From: Mercurialis annua | Lineage: Eukaryota > Streptophyta > Magnoliopsida > Malpighiales > Euphorbiaceae | Direction: 5' to 3' | DNA length: 64,000 nt | Assembly: GCF_937616625.2 (NCBI RefSeq) | Contig: NC_065576.1 | Location: 4,776,501 to 4,840,500, forward strand | Shown: positions 59,346-64,000 of the stretch, piece by piece | How the letters are laid out: every line of letters starts with the position of its first letter | Numbering within the stretch: the first letter of the stretch is position 1 | Program-made: the position numbers and the translations under genes | Notes under the pieces: generated by a model | Seen by the model: only the letters and a program-made list of their open reading frames with translations | Told to the model about the DNA's origin: nothing | Databases searched by the model: none

Positions 59346-61190
59346 CTAGTCATTTAAGATTCATTCTTGATTGTTGAATGAATAAATTTGAGGAATCTAA
59401 TACTTCACAATTTGTTTCCCATACTCCATAGTTGAAAACTAACAAAGAAGAACCACAAATTTGACTATGCATCCCAAAAACAATGTATTTACATTTATCT
59501 TTGTATTTTTATTCTCTAGCATGGTCTTGAGCATGACATTGCACGCTATAATAGAGACAATCAAAGACCATTTTGTTCTATATCTTACCCAAAATAAGCA
59601 AACACATATTCTTTTTAGACTTGAGTTATGGATTAAAACACTTTATTTAATTACCACAACAAAATTGTGATTCATTCTCTTAATGTAAAGTCAATATCTT
59701 AATAATTGCAAATCACCTTTATTTAATTTGCTAGAAATGCCCATTTGATGTAATTTTATAATTCTTATCTTTTACATTGAATCATAAAATGTTGAACCAT
59801 CTCATCCATATAATTAAATCATCTAAGAATTGATGAACAAAATTTCATTATGTGTTCTTTTTATAACTAATTAGCTAGAAAGTTGTGGCCTTAAGTTTGC
59901 TGATTAGTTTTTTTTTTTACAAGGCTTAGTGGACTAGAATATTCAAAGCTTTTGGACTTTTTGCAATTATAATCAAATTTTTAAGACTTCATAGTTTTAG
60001 CTTAATTTTAAACATTTGCAGCAATTTTAGCAACTTTATTTCAATTGATTTAATAGCGTGCCTTTGTAGCTGCCCCGCTGCCAAAAAATCATGTCGACCT
60101 GGCAAGGCTCGGACAATTAAATTCAAACCTTTTTTATCTTTTACAATTCTGACTAAACCTTTAAAATATATGTAATTTTAGCCTAATGTATGGTCCGTGG
60201 ATTCCACATGCGATCGCCACGGAGGCTATGTGAAATTGGATACACATAATTAATGGCGGCAAATTGACCAAAAGCGAAGCAAACATTTGACGTTAGATTC
60301 CGTCTTAAAACCAATTGCTGTTAAATAGAGATGTTCAACTATTATTTAAACATATGTCCATTCACACACAATCAATGTAGATACTCCCACTTCAACAACG
60401 TCATATTCTAAATCTGAATTGAACCGAATAGGCCTATACGAATGATTAAAAAAAATAATACTAAGTTTTAAATCTGAACGTCAAATATACTTCGTAACGG
60501 AATTACAAATGTGCACCATACAACATTATCTCGTGTTCATGTTTTTCAACAACATTATCTAGTACAGTATGTACTCATAATTTTCCTTGCAAGTTGTAAT
60601 ATTTATGGTCCTATATCTAAACTCTACCCAAAAAAAGAACAGACGAAATAAAAGTAAATTAATAATATGAAAAAAAAATTAAACTGAAAAGAGCAATAAA
60701 TGGACAGGCAAATGGAAAAGATAAAGAATGCGATGCATGAACTTCGTCTAGCACATTCATGTATACAGGCAGTAAAATGGACCACAAGAGTTGATTAAAG
60801 AAGACAATATGAAAAAAAATCTTTGCCCTAAAAATTGGCGTAAAAGAAGTATATTATCATTTAAAGAAAACTGAAATAATTAATTAAGTCTTGTTATTGT
60901 TCCACCATAATTGGTATGTTCACCAGCAAAATAGACTGAAGAAAATAAATCTTGTGTTTGTTAATAATTATATTTAATTATTTAAAGAGAAAATTTGATG
61001 CGGACTAAGATATGAATTTGAAATTTATACAAAAATGGGATAGTGATATTTTCATAATTCTACCCAACTTCTAAGTTCTAAGTGTGCTAATTATGCGTTT
61101 TTTAGACTATTTTTTGACGAAAAACGGGCAAACTATCGAAACTTATTAACTCGACCTTGACTTTTGTTGCTTTTTTTTTTGCCAAATTCA
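59346..61190. other. AT-rich intergenic DNA
   Basis: No gene recognised. A passage at about 59930-60230 has MITE-like phrases, including GCGATCGC and CCGCTGCC, without clear ends. Confidence 0.35.
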
Positions 61191-61199
61191 ATCGTTTGG

Positions 61200-61338
61200 A
61201 CCACAAAAATTACAGTTTTAATTAATCCGTCGCTAATTGGTCGTGCTTTAGCGATTAAGTACGTCGCTAAAGCACTATTACCGACGGACCTGGTCTGTCG
61301 CCAAATTCTATTGGCAAAACTGTGTTTTTTTAGTAGTG
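61200..61338. mobile_element. Miniature CACTA derivative
   Basis: About 139 bp ending ACTGTGTTTTTTTAGTAGTG, with inner CCGTCGCTAATTGG, GTCGCTAAAGCAC and CCGACGGACC. The left end is decayed. It shares the GCGACGG motif with the element at 42826. Confidence 0.65.
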
Positions 61339-62543
61339 ATTTTTCTGAGAACCAATAGGTTGATTAATTTATCGAAACTTCCACAACGTCAAAGTTTCAA
61401 TTCAATATGACCAGAAACTTATAATTAAGATAAGACCACCTACAATGAATATAACTCAACAATTGATCATATGTAAATTGCGGCAAATAAAAAGATGAAT
61501 CAATTTGATTGATATGATGTTGATAGCTATAGGTTGGCGAATCTTTTATTTAGTTAGCATAAGAGTACGTCCATATCAATATTACTTCAATTGTGAAGCA
61601 ATGAACGTAAAAATTTGTTGCAATTTGCTGTGTTTTCTTATTCAAAATAGTTTGGCATTTTTGTGTACACATTGATTGTACCATCTACATGTTTAGCCTG
61701 TTTCAGAAATTTTTACATTTATTATTTATTTCTTGAAAGGATCTTAATCATTTATGGTTGTTGAAGACATTGTTTAAATTAATTTAGTTAGCTCTGTTGT
61801 TTTTCTCGAATCGGAATAACGATTATATTTTCTCAAAACTCGAGTTGTATATATTTGATAATTTTTGGATGCGGCATAACGCAAAATTAAGCAGGTTTTT
61901 ATTTGATTAAATTGTTGGTTTTTTACTGTTTCTAAACAAATATATTCAGGTTTAAATAGATAAAACATATATAATTCATTTAAATATTTTTAAATAAGTA
62001 TTATTATTAAATTTCAAAGTTTTGTGAAAATATTCAACTATATTTATTTCTTTAACATTTTACAAAATTATAATACTATTTGTCTTAATAAGTAGTACTA
62101 ATGATTCAATGTTTGTTATATTAAATAAATTAACATAAAATTCAAATAAATATATATTTATTTTAGGCATAATGATCTAGTAACACTTTTAATTAAACGT
62201 GTTAACGTGCAATTTATATCAAAAGTGTGTCTTGTTTAATATTTTAAATAAAGTTATACTCATTGAATGTGCATGAAAATTCTCAAATTGACCGCCAGAT
62301 TAATTAATTGTTATTTTTCATTTCTTTAATTTTGGTGATCAAATTTTGATTTAGTTTATTTTTATTTTCAATTTTTTTAGTTTATTTAATAAAAAGAGAT
62401 TTTCAAGCTAAAAATACATATTGATTTTCGCTATTTCTTTGTCTCATGGCAATTCGATTTTGCATATTTTTACTGGTTTTTGCGTATATACAAGTTTTTG
62501 GTAAAAAAATCAACAGAAATCAATTGCTATGTATGCATTTGTA
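61339..62543. other. AT-rich intergenic DNA
   Basis: Nothing recognised. Confidence 0.35.
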
Positions 62544-62767
62544 GAAATTTTTTTAGGTAGACTCGGTCCACCATGTCATTTATAGAATAAACCTATCACA
62601 TTATGACACGTCATTAAAGTAATGGCATTATCGTAATATTACTATTCAAAAGTGTAAATAACTAATAAACAAAATTACGATAGTGACACTATTTTAATGA
62701 CGTGTCATAATATGATAGGCTAGTGCACGGATAACGTGGTAGACCGAGTCTACTTAAGAATCTTCCT
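62544..62767. mobile_element. Mutator-type MITE (TSD GCATTTGTA)
   Basis: 224-bp palindrome. Inner terminal block GTAGACTCGGTCCACC is matched by the complement of GGTAGACCGAGTCTAC. The exact 9-bp duplication GCATTTGTA lies at 62535-62543 and 62768-62776. The arms contain ATGACACGTCATTAAA, and the right arm a matching TTTAATGACGTGTCAT. Confidence 0.92.
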
Positions 62768-62776
62768 GCATTTGTA

Positions 62777-63512
62777 AATAAAAAACCAATTGTTATATGT
62801 GCACTTTTAGACAGAAATTAATCGTCTCCTATGCATTTTTAACTTCAAAACCTCCTATTTTTTAGAGGTAAATTTTTATCTATTACTTGAAAAACTGAAT
62901 TAACAAACACATTGACTGAGAAAAAAACTTAACCATCTAAAACGCAACCTCTACCAAAAAAACAAAATACCCCATTTGTTAAGAGCATGGAAAAGTTTGG
63001 TTTCAACTTCTATTAACAAGGTGAAAACCAATAACATGATCTTTGGCTAGGGCTAAACAACCATCATCAATAATATAGATGTGATCGATATCATGGTTCG
63101 GATTCAGCAACCGCTTTAGCATCAGACTATACGAGCAGGTTTTACCAAGGGATAGAAGCCGCTAACGTCAGGCCAAAATATGCTAGCTTAGGTCTAATCG
63201 TTAATGCTTGCATAACAACTTATGTATAAAAAAGGTCTAATAAGTTCAAACGGTTTTGGTATTTTAAAAATTTATCTAAACCTTTAAAGAGTTGTAAATC
63301 TATCGCAACTTGGTTCATTAGTTGAAAAGCTATCAAATTTCTCAAACCAATATGATATTTTTCGAAATTAAATTATCCCAACTTTGCGGTATCTAAATTG
63401 GAAACTCGCCTTCTTTACATTTTTTTTTAAAATTAAACATTCAATTGATAAATTATTTTGAAAAATAGAATAGACTTCGAGTGGATTGAACAAATAGTAA
63501 TAGATTTGTAGT
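62777..63512. other. Intergenic, no gene recognised
   Basis: AT-rich DNA with a less AT-rich stretch at 63040-63200, but no recognisable protein. Confidence 0.35.
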
Positions 63513-64000
63513 GGGTGTTTGGTTCAGCTTTTTGGTGGAACTTTTGGCTTTTGCTTTTCAAAAAGCTCCACCAAAGTGTTTGGTGAGAAATTTTTCAGAG
63601 CTTTTTGAAGCTTTTTGAACCTCCAACAGCTGCTGTTTGAAAAACTCCATTTTGGAGCTTTTTGCCAACAGCTAATAGCTGTTTCATTATTTAGACAAAA
63701 TTACCCCTATTAAAATATATTGTTTTTTTATATATAAAATTATTTAATTTATTTTTAAATACTCTAATCATTTATAAATTATATAAAATTATTTTATTTA
63801 TATTAAAACTAATATAATTTAATAACTTTTTGAAAAAATTATTATAAATTTATCAAAAAAATATCTAAATAAGTTTAAACTAAATATTGTTTCTTATAAA
63901 AAATAATTAAGAAAGTTTACCTTTTTGTCATCAAAGACTATAAAAAAAAGCCATGTATATGACCCACATTTTACAGAATTTTGGTATTTGCTTGACTGAA
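63513..64000. mobile_element. Partial DNA transposon or MITE, cut by the window end
   Basis: Starts GGGTGTTTGGTTCAGCTTTT, a PIF/Harbinger- or hAT-like terminus common in plants, followed by repeated AAAAGCTCCACC / GGAGCTTTTTG phrases. The other end lies beyond the window. Confidence 0.5.

Noticed and set aside
59461..59670. 69-codon ORF with a hydrophobic start as a small secreted peptide
   Set aside because: No signal cleavage pattern, cysteine pattern or upstream promoter evidence; AT-rich background makes such frames common.

Overview
The window is a piece of a nuclear plant genome, most likely a eudicot. The evidence is four protein-coding genes of plant-only or plant-typical families, spliceosomal GT/AG introns, very AT-rich intergenic DNA, and many plant transposon classes. 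No prokaryotic operon, organellar gene, rRNA, tRNA or CRISPR array was recognised. The species cannot be named from the sequence alone.

Host genes. (1) 11240-12909 (-): a two-exon cytochrome P450 of the CYP81 type, 510 aa. (2) 21091-28740 (+): a 14-exon LisH/WD40 gene, 576 aa, orthologous to Arabidopsis HOS15 (TBL1-like co-repressor). (3) 29453-31342 (-): an intronless PPR-E/E+-DYW editing factor, 629 aa, closest to Arabidopsis ELI1; it converges on the HOS15 gene. (4) 41502-42122 (+): an intronless single-C2H2 zinc-finger protein, 206 aa, of the ZFP1/3/4/7 type with two EAR-like repression motifs. The CYP81 and ELI1-like genes are also neighbours in Arabidopsis (from memory, the At4g373xx-374xx CYP81 cluster surrounds At4g37380), so this part may be an ancient syntenic block with the HOS15 gene between them.

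Mobile DNA fills most of the rest. 1-2860: a foldback MITE, a near-perfect 44-bp hairpin and a decayed LINE. 5500-9930: nested elements, with a Ty3/gypsy-type solo LTR (TSD CATTC) inside a non-autonomous Helitron that itself sits in older repeats. 13481-13983: a duplicated MITE carrying G-box motifs upstream of the P450. 15400-19960: repeat-rich DNA holding captured fragments of two metabolic genes, two exons of DWF5 (7-dehydrocholesterol reductase) and a cytosolic fructose-bisphosphate aldolase fragment. The HOS15 introns hold a TRIM retrotransposon (TSD AAACT), a Mutator-type MITE (9-bp TSD) and a hAT MITE. 32817-34369: a solo LTR (TSD GAATT). 42826-43871: a non-autonomous CACTA element (TSD CTA) with rich subterminal repeats; three miniature relatives lie elsewhere. 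48262-57810: a young LTR-retrotransposon array with two apparently identical 2.7-kb LTRs, two copies of the gag region and a third, broken end, all bounded by one GAATT target-site duplication. The right end has further Mutator-type MITEs and AT-rich intergenic DNA.

Element boundaries were found by matching target-site duplications by eye. Statements on orthology and synteny come from memory of the families; no search was run.
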